DNA of 64,000 bases from Nocardiopsis metallicus (lineage in GTDB: Bacteria > Actinomycetota > Actinomycetes > Streptosporangiales > Streptosporangiaceae). The translations under genes were made by a program, and so were the position numbers. A model generated the notes under the pieces. It did not search any database. It was not told the origin of the DNA and saw nothing but the letters and a program-made list of their open reading frames with translations. This document shows positions 1-11,574 of the stretch, in pieces. The first letter of the stretch is position 1, and each line of letters opens with the position of its first letter. The stretch lies in NCBI RefSeq assembly GCF_014201115.1, contig NZ_JACHDO010000001.1:2604001-2668000 (forward strand). The letters run 5' to 3'.

Positions 1-155
1 TGCTCCAGAAGTACCGCAAGGACGCGGGCGTGGGCACCATGATCTCGCTGACGCTGCCGATCAGCATCACCGTGTTCGTCTCGTGGACGCTGTTCTTCTT
101 CCTCTGGTGGGGCCTGGGCATCCCCCTCGGCCCGGGGACGCCGTACGCCTACTAG
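1..155 (+). CDS. AbgT-family transporter, C-terminal end (partial)
   Basis: Only the last 50 codons lie in the window, read in the frame that begins at base 3. The end of the protein has one hydrophobic helix (ISLTLPISITVFVSWTLFFF) followed by WWGLGIPLGPG. A hydrophobic helix ending in the GxPLGPG signature is typical of the C-terminus of AbgT transporters, inner-membrane carriers for p-aminobenzoyl-glutamate or antimetabolite efflux. The stop TAG is at 153-155 and is followed 17 nt later by a perfect 16-bp hairpin. The substrate cannot be judged from this fragment. Confidence 0.75.
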   Translation, partial: LQKYRKDAGVGTMISLTLPISITVFVSWTLFFFLWWGLGIPLGPGTPYAY

Positions 156-172
156 ACAGCTGGCTTACCGCA

Positions 173-208
173 CGGAGCCGCCGTGGTCACCCGACCACGG
201 CGGCTCCG
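173..208. terminator. Bidirectional hairpin terminator
   Basis: Two perfect 16-nt arms (173-188 and 193-208) are separated by ACCC. The hairpin lies between the convergent transporter and kinase genes, so it can serve both strands. There is no T-tract, which is usual for actinobacterial terminators. Confidence 0.75.
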
Positions 209-230
209 CCGTTTGCGCGGTTCAGTAACG

Positions 231-2366
231 CTACTGGGGCGGGCGAGAACAGATCTGGCGGGCACTCTGCATGTCGGTGTCCATCCTGCGGATCACCTGG
301 ATCAGATTCCAGCCCTGGTCGGGGAGATTCCGCATCCGGTGGTTCCGCGCGTGGCGCACGCGCGCGTTCCCGTAACGGTTGGTCTCCTGAAGGCTCACGG
401 CCAGCCAGGCCGCGCCCAGAGCACAGGACGTCAGGAAGAGCATCATGCCCAAACCCGAACCCGACGCCGCCGCGGCGGCGGGAATGGACGCGACAAAGCA
501 GAAGATCGCCCCGCTCCCGAGCCACGTCCTCAGGGACGTGTTCTCCCCTTCCGCTTTGGCCGTGGCGACCAGCGCGTTGTGCTCGTTGTGCAGCGCCTCG
601 TGCCGTCGCTTCCAGGCGTCGCGCTGCTGGACCAGGGTGACGATGTTGGGCAGAGAGGCGTAGACGGCCGCGGCCGAACCCATCTTCTGAGATCCCGAGG
701 ACAGGTCCACGCGCGGCCAGAGCGCCCCCGTCCACTCCGCCACCCCCGGCAGCCCGCCAGAGTCCGGTGGCACCACGAGTTCCGGGTTGAGCAGGAAGGC
801 GAGCACCAGGGCGGGCTCCACCCTGCACTCGAACCCGCGCCAGCCGTTCAGGTGGTGGGCGAGTTCCCGGTGGAAGGCGGCTCCGGCCCCTTCGGCCTCT
901 TCGATCTCCTGGGCCAGCTGGGCAAGTCGCGGGGCGTCGTCACTCCGGTGCTGGGCCATCAGCCGCAGCAGCTGCGGCCGGGCCAGCAGCATGAGTTCGT
1001 TGGCCTCGTGGCCACCGGTGATGAGCGGGCGGGGATCATGGAACAGCTCCCGCAGCCGCTTCACCGTCAGTTCGTGGCCGCGGAATCGGGGCGGCAGCTC
1101 CGGACAGGCCTGGGCGATGAACGAGGCCACCGCCAGGTTCGCGTCCTGGACCTCCCGGCGGAACAGCGAACGGTCCACCTTGGTGTCGTTGATGTCGTTC
1201 ATGACCCAGGAACCGAGCATGGCGCGTTCGGCGGGGTCGCCCAGGACCATCACCGCGGCCGACCAGTGCTGCTGCATAGCGGCGGCCAACCCCTCGATCC
1301 GAGTGAAGCGGACCCCGACGAAGCTGTACGGCGGAGCCTCTCCCCCGCTTGCGCGGGCAGCGCGTGAGAGCGGGGCGACGTAGGAGCTCTGGGTGCGCGG
1401 CGGGGTGGGCGGTGGGGCGGGTTCTGGAGCCGGGCGCCGCGGAGCGGGGTTCGGAGCGGCCTTGGTGTACTGACGGGTGAGCGGAACCGGCGCCCCCGCC
1501 ACCCGGGTGGGTGCCACCGGCGGACCCGGTTCCGGATCCGCCGTCCCCACGGGCTTAGCCGCGGTGCCCGCGACCAACTGGTGCAAGAGCGAAGCGGCGT
1601 CCGGACGCCGCTTCGGGTCCTTGTCCAGGCAGGCCAGGACGGCCTCCAGCAGCGGACCGGACAGATCCCCGGTGTCAGGTTCCCCGGACAGCACCCTGGC
1701 GATCCGGGAGGCCTGGGTGGGACCGTGGAAGGCCTCCCGCCCGGTCGCGGCGAACACCATCACCGAAGCCCAGGCGAACACGTCCACCGCCGCGGTCAGG
1801 CGCATGCCCTCCAGCTGCTCGGGGGCCATGTACCCGACCGTCCCCACGATGCCGCTGGCCGTCACCGAGGTGGACTCCACCGCACGGGCGATCCCGAAGT
1901 CGATCACCCGGGGTCCGTCCTGGGCCAGCATGATGTTGTCCGGCTTCAGATCCCGGTGCACCACTTCCGCCGCGTGGATGGCCGCCAACGCGGTCGCGGT
2001 GGAAACCGCGAGGCGCTGGAGCTCGGTGCCGGTGCGGGGGCCGTCCTCGGCGACAGCCCGCTGGAGGGTGGGGCCGTCGATGTACTCGGTGGCGATCCAG
2101 GGTTCGTCCGCCTCGGGTTCGGCGTCCAGGATCTCCGCGATACAGAAGCCGCTCACCCGCCGGGCCTGCTCGACCTCCGCCGCGAACCGGCGCCGCATGT
2201 CCGTGTCACGCGCCCAGCTGGCGTGCAGGATCTTGACCGCCGCCCTGGTCCCGTCCTCGGCCTCGCCGAGGAAGACCTCACCGAAACCGCCCTTGCCCAG
2301 CGAACGCGTCAGGCGGTACGGACCGACCCTCCGGGGAGAGGAGGCCACGTCCGTGGTCTCGTCCAC
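231..2366 (-). CDS. Membrane-associated Ser/Thr protein kinase (PknB-like), paralogue 1
   Basis: Predicted 711-aa Hanks-type kinase. Visible elements are the glycine loop GKGGFGEV (residues 24-31), the ATP-binding lysine in AAVKIL (K45), the catalytic HRDLKPDN (137-144), the metal-binding DFG (156-158) and the APE element (181-183). After the kinase comes a Pro/Ala-rich linker (about 270-345), then a helical region of about 280 residues shared with the neighbouring paralogue, and two hydrophobic helices near residues 615-665. The C-terminal tail is basic. The start is GTG (GTG GAC GAG) with an AAGGA-type ribosome site. It lies 54 nt downstream of the paralogue, so the two are probably co-transcribed. 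It has no PASTA or other recognised sensor domain. The substrate is unknown. Confidence 0.92.
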   Translation of the reverse strand: MDETTDVASSPRRVGPYRLTRSLGKGGFGEVFLGEAEDGTRAAVKILHASWARDTDMRRRFAAEVEQARRVSGFCIAEILDAEPEADEPWIATEYIDGPTLQRAVAEDGPRTGTELQRLAVSTATALAAIHAAEVVHRDLKPDNIMLAQDGPRVIDFGIARAVESTSVTASGIVGTVGYMAPEQLEGMRLTAAVDVFAWASVMVFAATGREAFHGPTQASRIARVLSGEPDTGDLSGPLLEAVLACLDKDPKRRPDAASLLHQLVAGTAAKPVGTADPEPGPPVAPTRVAGAPVPLTRQYTKAAPNPAPRRPAPEPAPPPTPPRTQSSYVAPLSRAARASGGEAPPYSFVGVRFTRIEGLAAAMQQHWSAAVMVLGDPAERAMLGSWVMNDINDTKVDRSLFRREVQDANLAVASFIAQACPELPPRFRGHELTVKRLRELFHDPRPLITGGHEANELMLLARPQLLRLMAQHRSDDAPRLAQLAQEIEEAEGAGAAFHRELAHHLNGWRGFECRVEPALVLAFLLNPELVVPPDSGGLPGVAEWTGALWPRVDLSSGSQKMGSAAAVYASLPNIVTLVQQRDAWKRRHEALHNEHNALVATAKAEGENTSLRTWLGSGAIFCFVASIPAAAAASGSGLGMMLFLTSCALGAAWLAVSLQETNRYGNARVRHARNHRMRNLPDQGWNLIQVIRRMDTDMQSARQICSRPPQ

Positions 2367-2420
2367 GAGCCCATCCTTCCTTCTTCACTTGTCTACGTGT
2401 TCCGGACCTGAGCGCTGACC

Positions 2421-4664
2421 TCAGCCGGCGGTGAGTCTGCGCGCCTGGGCCAGGTCCGCGCGGATGCGTTCCACTCCGGTGGTGAGCTGTGGCAGCTGAT
2501 GAACGGTGTTGTGCAGTTCCATGGCCCGCTGACGCCGGCGGGCGGACGGGCCGCAGAGCACCACGTTGGTGGCGATGGCGCCGAGCAGGACCGGGACCGC
2601 GATCAGTCCCACCCACATCACCAGGTTGCCGAAGAACTCACCGGCCCCGCCCATGTGGTACATGACGAAACCGACGGGGAGGCCGAGCAGGGCGAACTTG
2701 CTCAGACGGGTGGTCTTTCCCAGCCGTTCCTGGAGCCGTACCTTGCCCAGGAGGGCCTCATGGGCGGTGGACACCTCGGAGTAGCGGCTCTCCCAGTACC
2801 GGCGCTGGCGGGACAGCGCCTGGAGTGTGCCCATGGACCCGTGGATCGCGGCGGCGTACCCGGCGTTGTCCGGGACGTCGGAGTTCATGACTCGCTGCCA
2901 GAGGATGTCCACCCACTCGGCGACGCCGGGGTCGCCGTTGTCCGTCGGCGGAACCATCTGGCCGGGGTTGAGCAGGAAGGCCAGGACCAGCGCGGGGTTG
3001 ACGTTGGGTGTGGTCGAACGCCATCCCTCCAGCTGCTGGGCGAGCTGTTGGTGCAGGAGGGTCCCGGCGCGCTCGGCCCGGTCCAGCTGTTCGGCGAGCC
3101 GCTGGTACTCCGCGGACTCGGGTCCGTGGTGGGCGCTGATCAGCCGCAGGAGTTCGGGGCGGGCCAGCAGGACCATCTCGTTGGCCAGCGGCGCACCGGT
3201 CAGCAGGGGGCGCGGATCGGCGAAGAGCTCACGGAGCTCGGCCAGGGAGATGCCCCGGCCCCGGAAGACCGGGGACAGGTCGGGGCGGATCTGGGCGACG
3301 AAGGAGGCGACCGCCAGGTTGGCGTCCCGGACCTCGCGGCGGAAGAGGGCGCGGTCGACGGTGGTGTCACCGAGGTCGTCCACGATCCAGGCGCCCAGGG
3401 CCGCGCGTTCGACGGGGTCGCTGAAGACCTGGACGGCGGCGCCCCAGTTGCGCTGCATCGCCTCGGCCAGGCTGCCGGGGTCGAGGAAGCGGACACCGAC
3501 GAAGTGGTAGGGCGGCACCGGTCCGGTGTGGCCGGGCACCGGGGTGTACGGGCCCGAAGTCCGGCTGTCGGGCGTGAACGGCGGGGGCTGCGGATAGTGA
3601 TGGGACTGCTGCGCCTGCTGGGACTGCGCCTGCTGGGATGTGGCGTCAGCCGGGGCCATCCGGGTGTAGGCACGGGTCGGGTCGACCTTGGCGGGCGGGG
3701 CCACCCTGGTGGGATCGACCGGCACGACACCGGCGGGCGGGTGTTCGGCGACCCTGGTCCCCTCGACCCCGACCCGGGTGGCGGCGTCGGGTGAGGACAC
3801 CACCGCGGTGGCCGCGTGGTCCCCGATCGGCCGCGGGGCACGGGCCGGCGCGCCGGCGGCGGGGGCGGAGATCAGCTGCCGCATGAGGGCCTCGGCGTCG
3901 GGCCGCTCCCGGGGGTCCTTGGCCATGCAGGTGCGGAGCGTGTCGGCGAAGGCGCCCTCGAGTCCGCCCAGGTCCGGTTCTCCACCCAGGATGCGGGCGA
4001 TGCGCGCGGCCTGGGTGGGGCCGTGGAAGGCCTCCCGGCCGGTCGCCGCGAAGACCATCACCGAAGCCCAGGCGAACACGTCCACCGCCGCGGTCAGCCG
4101 GGCTCCTTCGAGCTGTTCGGGGGCCATGTAGCCGATCGTGCCGACCACCCCGCTGGCCGTCACCGAGGTGGACTCCACCGCACGGGCGATCCCGAAGTCG
4201 ATCACCCGCGGCCCGTCCTGGGCCAGCATGATGTTGTCCGGCTTCAGATCCCGGTGCACCACGCCAGCGGCGTGGATGGCCGCCAGCGCGGTCGCGGTGG
4301 CGACGGCCAGGCGCTGGAGCTCCGTCCCCGAGCGCGGTCCGTCCTTCTCGACGGAGGCCTGCAGGGTGGGGCCCTCGATGTACTCGGTGGCGATCCACGG
4401 TTGGTCGGCGGCGGGGTCGGCGTCCAGGATCTCCGCGACGCAGAAGCCGCTCACCCGCTGGGCCTGCTCGACCTCCGCCGCGAACCGGCGCCGCATGTCC
4501 GCGTCGCCCGCCCAGCTGGCGTGCAGGATCTTGACCGCCGCCCTGGTCCCGTCCTCGGCCTCGCCGAGGAAGACCTCACCGAAACCGCCCCGCCCCAGGG
4601 AACGCAGCAGCCGGTAGCCACCGACCCGCTCGGCCTCCGTGTCCTGGTTCTGAGGCTCGTCCAC
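2421..4664 (-). CDS. Membrane-associated Ser/Thr protein kinase (PknB-like), paralogue 2
   Basis: Predicted 747-aa kinase with the same plan as its downstream neighbour: GRGGFGEV loop, AAVKIL lysine, HRDLKPDN, DFG and APE, then a Pro/Thr/Gln-rich linker (about 270-385), the shared helical region beginning near YHFVGVRF, and two hydrophobic helices near the C-terminus. The start is GTG (GTG GAC GAG CCT). The kinase-encoding DNA is almost identical in patches to the neighbour (for example 4153-4262 against 1855-1964, two differences in about 110 bp), while linkers and tails have diverged. This points to tandem duplication with later sequence exchange. A 20-bp palindrome lies about 30 nt upstream of the start. 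Confidence 0.92.
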   Translation of the reverse strand: MDEPQNQDTEAERVGGYRLLRSLGRGGFGEVFLGEAEDGTRAAVKILHASWAGDADMRRRFAAEVEQAQRVSGFCVAEILDADPAADQPWIATEYIEGPTLQASVEKDGPRSGTELQRLAVATATALAAIHAAGVVHRDLKPDNIMLAQDGPRVIDFGIARAVESTSVTASGVVGTIGYMAPEQLEGARLTAAVDVFAWASVMVFAATGREAFHGPTQAARIARILGGEPDLGGLEGAFADTLRTCMAKDPRERPDAEALMRQLISAPAAGAPARAPRPIGDHAATAVVSSPDAATRVGVEGTRVAEHPPAGVVPVDPTRVAPPAKVDPTRAYTRMAPADATSQQAQSQQAQQSHHYPQPPPFTPDSRTSGPYTPVPGHTGPVPPYHFVGVRFLDPGSLAEAMQRNWGAAVQVFSDPVERAALGAWIVDDLGDTTVDRALFRREVRDANLAVASFVAQIRPDLSPVFRGRGISLAELRELFADPRPLLTGAPLANEMVLLARPELLRLISAHHGPESAEYQRLAEQLDRAERAGTLLHQQLAQQLEGWRSTTPNVNPALVLAFLLNPGQMVPPTDNGDPGVAEWVDILWQRVMNSDVPDNAGYAAAIHGSMGTLQALSRQRRYWESRYSEVSTAHEALLGKVRLQERLGKTTRLSKFALLGLPVGFVMYHMGGAGEFFGNLVMWVGLIAVPVLLGAIATNVVLCGPSARRRQRAMELHNTVHQLPQLTTGVERIRADLAQARRLTAG

Positions 4665-4693
4665 AGCCCGCCCCGTTTCTCATAAGCGTTTTC

Positions 4694-4713
4694 GGCGTCC
4701 CGGCCGGGACGCC
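4694..4713. promoter_or_regulatory. 20-bp palindrome upstream of kinase 2
   Basis: GGCGTCCCGGCCGGGACGCC is a perfect palindrome in the 125-nt gap between the membrane protein gene and kinase 2, about 30 nt before the kinase start. It could be an operator or an RNA hairpin that reduces read-through. No T-tract follows it on either strand. Confidence 0.35.
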
Positions 4714-4789
4714 ATGTCAGGGTGCCACAGGCTACTGACTCCACGTGCAGGGGCCCGGTTCCGGCATCTCCCGATCCGATGCCCGGCCG

Positions 4790-6100
4790 TTACCTCCGGC
4801 TGCCCGAGTGGTCGCCGCGCAGGACGCGCTCGACCAGGTCATCGCGCAGAGCGCCGTACCCGGTGGCCGCCCAGACACTCTCGTCCGCGGGCACCTCGTA
4901 GTAGGGCACCTCGCTCCCCCGGTACCGGGCGGGCAGGACACGGGGGCGGCTGCGGTCCCGGACGGCCTGGGCGCACTCGGAGCACAGCGGCACCCGGACG
5001 CTGCGGGTACCCCCGAACTCGCGCCACTCGGTGCGCCGGGTGCTGGTTCCGTGCAGCGGATTGGCGTAGCAGTGCGCCCTCGGTTTCCGGGACCTGGCGC
5101 GGCTGCGCAGGATGGCGTCCTCCGCCATGTCGAGCAGGACCAGGACACCGACCGCGTCGGGCAGGGCGGGTTCGGTGGCGAGCATACGGTCGTGGACCCT
5201 GGCCGCGGCGGCGCGGGCGTCCAGAGCGTGTTGGAGGAGACGGTTGGCCTCCTCACCCCTGGGTTCCGCACGGAGACGGCCCAACCGCTCACCGAGTTCG
5301 ACCAGGTCGTTCGCCCCCCGTTCCACGAGGCGGTCCAGTTCGGCGCGGTCCGCGTTGTCGAACCCCGCGTGCTGGGTGACGGCAAGCGCGGGGAGTGAGG
5401 GTACCCGGGCGCGGCGGGCCCGCCAGGCCAGGCCCGCGGCCAGCAGGAGCGCCAGGGCGACGATGGCCGGCCACGACCAGCCGGGCGGACCCGCACCGTC
5501 CTCTGCCTGTCGGCCGTCCGTACCCGGGGCCGGGGGCTCCGGATCCGGAAGGTCCTCCCTCTGCTCTTCGTAGGCGTCCCTGGCCGAGGTGAAGGCGCCC
5601 TCCGGATCGTCGGACAGGGCGGTCTGGACCGAGACCTCGACCAGCTCCCTCGGGTTCGCGCTGAATTCCGTGGCGTAGGAGGAGGTGAGGGAAGCGAAGT
5701 GGGCGGGGCTGTGGTGGTCGGACCCGAAGTCCTGACCGCGCATACGACCGTTGTCGAAGACCAGGTAGTGGGCCCGGCCTGCGCCCATACGATCGTGAAC
5801 CAGGCTGGTCAGGGTCTCGGAGTCGCCGTTCCAGGTGTCTCCCTCCGCCAGGGGCACCGCGATCACGTAGAGCGGCAGGTCCGAGGCCTCGATGAGGGAG
5901 GCGGTCTCCTCCCGGACGTCCTCGGGTAGAGCACTGGCGTAGGCGGGGTCCACGTGGACAGGTGACCGGGTCAGGGAGTCAGCGATCACCTGTGCGGCGT
6001 TGACGCTCTCCTGCGCCGCGGCGGGGGCTGGGACCGCTGTCAGGAGGAGGGCCAGGATCAGGGCCGGGACCGCGGCGGTGAGGGTCGGGGGTCTACGCAT
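4790..6100 (-). CDS. Secreted/membrane protein with TPM-like ectodomain and Cys/His C-terminal domain
   Basis: 436 aa. The N-terminus is a signal peptide (charged MRR, hydrophobic core, cleavage near APAAAQE). The exported part (about 30-205) resembles a TPM fold: a helical stretch, then LPLYVIAVPLAEGDTWNG and a GRAHYLVF strand. A membrane helix lies at about 211-230 (WPAIVALALLLAAGLAW). The cytoplasmic part (about 240-436) is helical and carries C-x4-PLHG followed about 25 residues later by CSEC, a likely zinc site, and ends with YGALRDDLVERVL. The same C-terminal pattern occurs in the gene just upstream, so the two are paralogues. The ATG at 6098-6100 overlaps the upstream stop by 8 nt and follows a GGAGGAGAAGG ribosome site. 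The function is unknown; the TPM likeness is by eye. Confidence 0.8.
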   Translation of the reverse strand: MRRPPTLTAAVPALILALLLTAVPAPAAAQESVNAAQVIADSLTRSPVHVDPAYASALPEDVREETASLIEASDLPLYVIAVPLAEGDTWNGDSETLTSLVHDRMGAGRAHYLVFDNGRMRGQDFGSDHHSPAHFASLTSSYATEFSANPRELVEVSVQTALSDDPEGAFTSARDAYEEQREDLPDPEPPAPGTDGRQAEDGAGPPGWSWPAIVALALLLAAGLAWRARRARVPSLPALAVTQHAGFDNADRAELDRLVERGANDLVELGERLGRLRAEPRGEEANRLLQHALDARAAAARVHDRMLATEPALPDAVGVLVLLDMAEDAILRSRARSRKPRAHCYANPLHGTSTRRTEWREFGGTRSVRVPLCSECAQAVRDRSRPRVLPARYRGSEVPYYEVPADESVWAATGYGALRDDLVERVLRGDHSGSRR

Positions 6101-8142
6101 CCTTCTCCTCCAGGATCCCGTCGATGAGGTCTCGGTTGGTCGATCCGTAGTTGGTGCGGATCCAGACCCGGTCCAGTTTCAGGTGCGGCACCCAAGCGCC
6201 GTCCACGTGCAGCTCCAGAACGCGGCGGGACCGGTCGCCGTCGGGGAGGTCCGCGCAGGCGTCGCACAGCGGGCGGCGGCCGCGGATGACGAGGACCTGG
6301 CCCTGGCGGCGCGCCTGGCCGTGCAGGGGGTTGACCGAGCAGACCGGCCGCCTGCTCCGCTGCACGTCCCCGGCGATCGCGGCACGCGCCCGCCCGGCCA
6401 GGACCGCGGCGCCCAGCAGGTCGAGGGCGTCCACGGGGCGGCGCAGCACCACCAAGGCGGCGTCGGCGTCGCGCATGGCGGCCGCGGGCACCAGCCCTTC
6501 CGGGGCCCGCTCCAGCTCCCGGACCATGGCCCGGGTCTGGGCGATCGCGAGCTTGCGCAGGGCGCGCGCGCTCATCCGAGTCCGGGGGCCGCCGCCCTGT
6601 CCGCGTACCCGGCGCACGGAGAAGACCGCCAGGAAGACGGCGCCGAAGAGCATCCCGGAGAACAGCGGACCCACTACCAGCAGACAGGGGAGGAAGCCGT
6701 CGCCGAAGAAGCGTTCCGAGCGCGGCCCGGGGTCGTACACGTAGCTGTTCGCGAACGGCGGGGCGGCGTCGGGCCGGCCGGGGTCGGTGGGTACCTCCTC
6801 GATCGCGGGCAGGACTGCCTCGATCGCCTCGGCGGGTGTGGGCTCGGAGACCTCCCGGGCGGCCCGTCTCAGGGCGAAGGGATCGATACCCAACCCGGTG
6901 GATCCGGCCGCGATCTCGACCTCGTCGCGCAAGCCCGCGGTGGCGACCAGGTAGAGGGCCTCTTCCTCCTCGGTGAGCGCGGACAGGGCGTAGGCCAAGA
7001 CCTCGGGGTCGCCCCCGGACTCGTCGGATCCGTCCATGGTCACGACCAGGGCGCGGACCGGGAGCGGGGAGCCCTCCAGGCGTTCGGCGGTGGCGGCCAG
7101 CCCGGTTCGGTCCATCGGAAGGAGCTCGGCGGCGTACAGGGGCGCGGACCCGACCTCGGCGAGCAGGCGCTCGACCCGGTCGGTGCCGGAGACGTAGGGC
7201 GGCTCGGAGCGGGTCAGCGCGGAGTCGTCGACGACCTCGACACCGCCCTCGGGGACGCTCATCATGTAGGCGTAGGGGCCGGCGACCGCCGCCCCACCGA
7301 GGACCAGGGCGACAACGGCCACCACGGGCACCTCGCGGGGAGCCGTCCGGCCCTGGCGGAGCCGCCACCAGATCCAGAACCCGCCCGACGCGAGCAGAAA
7401 CCCCGAGGCCAGCCCGGACAGGGTACCGAGGTTCTCCGCTCCCACCGAGTGGGTGGGGTCGACGTCGTCGAGGAACGCCTCCCAGAAGGCCGCGAGCGCG
7501 CCGGGCTCGCCCTCCCGCGCGTCGGCCGGGCCCGGCCCGCCCGTGCCGGGCAGGGGGGGCTTGGCCCCGGAGCCGGTCGACGATGACGGCGGCGACCTCG
7601 TCGATGGTGGTGCCGTACTCGACCCTGGGGTCGTCGTACAGCGCGCGCACGCTCTCCTCGGCAGGTAGGTCGTAGCCGCGTACCAGGGCCTCCTGGGCGT
7701 GAGTCTGAGGGCGCAGGTGCACGTACAGCCCGTCGTGCCCGTGCCGGTCGGCCAGCGGCGCCAGGACCGAGCGGGCGCTCCATTGCTGCCCGCCGCCGGG
7801 GAAGGGGCTGACGATCACGTGGTAGGGGACGTCGAGGGTCGAAAAGTGTGTGTGGAGCTCCTCCTCCAACTCGGCCGTGTCGTACTGGCCGGACAGGACG
7901 TCGTCGACGACCACGGCGGCCCCCTCGGGGCGTTCGGCCAGCTCCGCCGCGTAGTACTCGGCCGGGGTCAGGGAGCTCTCGTAGGCCTCGACAGCGTCGG
8001 AGGAGGGCTCGCCCCAGGCCGCTGGAGCTGCTCCGAGGAGGGCGAACAGCGCCGCGGCGCACAGCGTGAGGGCTCGTCTGGCCACGGCCGAGAGCAGCGG
8101 TGGGCGACCGCTTCTGAAGGGCGGGGGCATGTGTTCGAGCAT
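6093..8142 (-). pseudogene. Large paralogue of the TPM-like/zinc membrane protein, split by an apparent frameshift
   Basis: The 5' part encodes a signal peptide (ALTLCAAALFALLGAAPAAW) and a first ectodomain with VPYHVIVSPF, the counterpart of LPLYVIAVPL in the downstream paralogue. Near the G7 run at 7553-7559 the reading frame must move by one base. Past it the other frame gives a membrane helix (near 7340-7420), a second ectodomain (LPVRALVVTM), another membrane helix (about 6610-6700) and the C-terminal C-x3-NPLHG ... CDAC motif. Six G instead of seven would restore one frame of 682 codons. Unshifted, the first frame stays open to 6058 but becomes an Arg/Pro/Gly-rich tail, as expected of an out-of-frame read. 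It may be a sequencing error, a recent mutation or a slippery site. The start is uncertain (ATG at 8142 or 8130). Confidence 0.7.
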
Positions 8143-8444
8143 ATCTGGAGCTTTTGGCCGGGCCGGAACCCGGGGCAGGGGGCGGGCAGCTGTTCCACCG
8201 CTGGTCAGGCCGAGGGCAGCCGCGGCGCTCCCCGCGCGGCAGCAGGGGATCACGCGCAGTTCCCGGCACGGCGAGGAACACCCGGACCAGGGCAGCCGAC
8301 GGCAGAAGGGGGACACCGGGGAAACGGAGCAGGTCCAGGAACAGAGCGGCGCACACGGGGAAGGGCCGCCACCGTCGGTTGGACGGTGGCGGCCCTCGAT
8401 GCACCGCGCTCACGCCTGTTGGGCGCGGGCGGCGGTCTGGGGAA
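8143..8444. other. Intergenic region without a visible gene
   Basis: About 300 nt between the split membrane-protein gene and aconitase. It holds the aconitase terminator hairpin (8363-8395) and must contain any promoter for the 8.1-0.2 kb minus-strand run. I could not identify a convincing -35/-10 pair. Confidence 0.4.
8363..8395 (-). terminator. Terminator of aconitase gene
   Basis: 14-bp perfect stem (8363-8376 with 8382-8395, loop GGTTG), about 50 nt downstream of the aconitase stop codon on the minus strand. Confidence 0.7.
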
Positions 8445-11171
<2,727 letters not shown>

Positions 11172-11574
11172 GGTGTCTGCCTCCTGATCTCGCCACTTTG
11201 TCCCCAGCATCCTCCCCCATGGGGTGGACGCGGGACCTACTGAGGCCGCCCTAACCGGATCACCGGGGCACGGGGTTCACGGGTGAACACCCCCGCCGCC
11301 TCCATCATCCTTCAGGGCCGCTTTGACCTGCGACGACGCCACATCGTCGCGGGTCGCGACCCGCAGGCCGCGGACGTCCGAGGGTCCGGGGCGCGGCGCC
11401 GAAAAGCGGTCGACCTCACACACCCGAACCGGGAGCGGGTCGGGGGGAACCCCGCTGTTATCTTGACGTCAAGGTATCTCACTTGTATCTCGATATCAAG
11501 TTATCGGGTGGGCCCCCAGCCCCCGCGGGCACCCCCGACACTCGGCCCCCTTCAGTCCGGTCCCGCCCGAGGGC
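11172..11574. other. Aconitase promoter and long 5' leader
   Basis: 403 nt with no gene. It holds the promoter/operator cluster at 11459-11503 and about 290 nt of likely untranslated leader. Within the leader is a perfect 16-bp palindrome GCGGGTCGCGACCCGC (11349-11364). The base composition around the promoter is clearly AT-richer than the surrounding DNA. Confidence 0.5.
11459..11503 (-). promoter_or_regulatory. Promoter with two overlapping palindromic operators upstream of acnA
   Basis: On the minus strand TTGATA (11494-11499) and TACCTT (11471-11476) are separated by 17 nt, a good sigma-70-type promoter. Two 18-bp imperfect palindromes cover it: TATCTTGACGTCAAGGTA (11459-11476, one mismatched pair) over the -10 and TATCTCGATATCAAGTTA (11486-11503, two mismatched pairs) over the -35. 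Their centres are 27 bp apart. The TTGA-TCAA form is typical of MarR-family operators. TamR, a MarR regulator, controls an aconitase gene in Streptomyces coelicolor, which makes a similar repressor a reasonable guess; no marR gene is in this window. Confidence 0.6.
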
